Shown here: piece after piece, positions 63,783 through 64,000 of the stretch
Layout of the letters: every line of letters begins with the position of its first letter
How positions within the stretch are numbered: position 1 is the first letter of the stretch
Notes under the pieces: model-generated
Told to the model about the DNA's origin: nothing
The model's input: only the letters and a program-made list of their open reading frames with translations
Database searches by the model: none
Origin: Streptantibioticus_A sp037034305
GTDB taxonomy: Bacteria; Actinomycetota; Actinomycetes; Streptomycetales; Streptomycetaceae
Direction of reading: 5' to 3'
Assembly (NCBI GenBank): GCA_037034305.1
Contig: JBAGJY010000024.1
Span: forward strand, 1-64,000
DNA: 64,000 nucleotides
Program-made: the position numbers and the translations under genes

Positions 63783-64000
63783 TCACGGTTCTCGGCGGCC
63801 TGGGTTGGGCTTGATGCCGTAGTCGTCGAGCCAGGAGATTAGGTCGGCTCGGGTCGCTTGGCTGAGTCGTCCACCGGTGAAGCGCGGGTCGTCGGTCACC
63901 TCGGCGACGATGTCCGAAGGCGGCTCGAAGGCGTACATCTCGTCGTCTGTGGCGAATTCGGCTTCGGCCAGGACCAGGCCGTGCAGGGGCGCGTCAAAGA
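63783..64000 (-). CDS. CYTH-domain protein, C-terminal part (cut by the window edge)
   Basis: The last 71 or so codons of a minus-strand gene, open to the window edge. They read FDAPLHGLVLAEAEFATDDE, PPSDIVAEVTDDPRFTGGRL and SQATRADLISWLDDYG, then the stop (TGA, complement of 63783-63785). The pattern GLxLAExEFxxxxxxxxFxPPxxxxxEVTxDxRFT is typical of the C-terminal half of CYTH-domain (triphosphate tunnel metalloenzyme) proteins. The catalytic N-terminal part (ExExK motif) lies outside the window. Confidence 0.7.
   Translation of the reverse strand, partial: FDAPLHGLVLAEAEFATDDEMYAFEPPSDIVAEVTDDPRFTGGRLSQATRADLISWLDDYGIKPNPGRREP

Overview
The window looks like a Streptomyces (or close actinomycete) chromosome. 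GC is very high, codons end in G or C, and the gene families (SigB/SigF-type sigma factor, MEDS/STAS/anti-sigma proteins, PP2C phosphatase with GAF and PAS domains, MbtH-dependent NRPS) are typical of that group. I see no tRNA, rRNA or CRISPR array.

Left flank (1-14,700): stress-signalling genes mixed with decayed genes. A SigB-family sigma factor (100-975) is followed by two decayed genes joined at a deletion scar: a DUF2867-type SDR oxidoreductase and a DNA photolyase (1018-3005). Next come a 1,442-residue hybrid histidine kinase with seven HAMP repeats (3216-7544) and a PP2C phosphatase (7607-10135). A small hydrophobic protein, remnants of CsbD-like, GlgX-like and PP2C genes, an STAS anti-anti-sigma factor, and a translationally coupled pair (MEDS-STAS protein and MEDS-ATPase anti-sigma factor) complete this part.

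Centre (14,749-58,475): one co-directional minus-strand operon for a nonribosomal peptide. Transcription order is cytochrome P450, stand-alone PBP-type thioesterase, NRPS B (6,220 aa, modules 1-5), NRPS A (6,654 aa, modules 6-10), MbtH protein, GNAT acetyltransferase, MFS exporter. Neither NRPS has a terminal thioesterase. The assembly line starts with a bare A-T module and ends with an epimerization domain. This is the architecture known from SurE-type systems (surugamide, desotamide, pentaminomycin), where a PBP-type thioesterase closes a head-to-tail ring onto a D-configured C-terminal residue. My reading of the product is a cyclic decapeptide: L-X, D-Y, D-Val-like, D-Y, L-X, D-basic, L-Thr, D-basic, L-Val-like, D-X. 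X (modules 1, 5, 10) and Y (modules 2, 4) each come from near-identical binding-pocket codes. E domains and the type of the following C domain agree at every junction.

Right flank (58,476-64,000): about 1.9 kb without a convincing gene (with operator-like palindromes), a Tat-exported BBE-type flavin oxidase that may be a tailoring enzyme (60,392-62,041), a decayed IS5-type transposase, a small membrane protein with a strong hairpin terminator, a broken amino-acid permease fragment, and the C-terminal end of a CYTH-domain gene cut by the window edge.

All substrate codes and domain borders were read by eye, so they are predictions.
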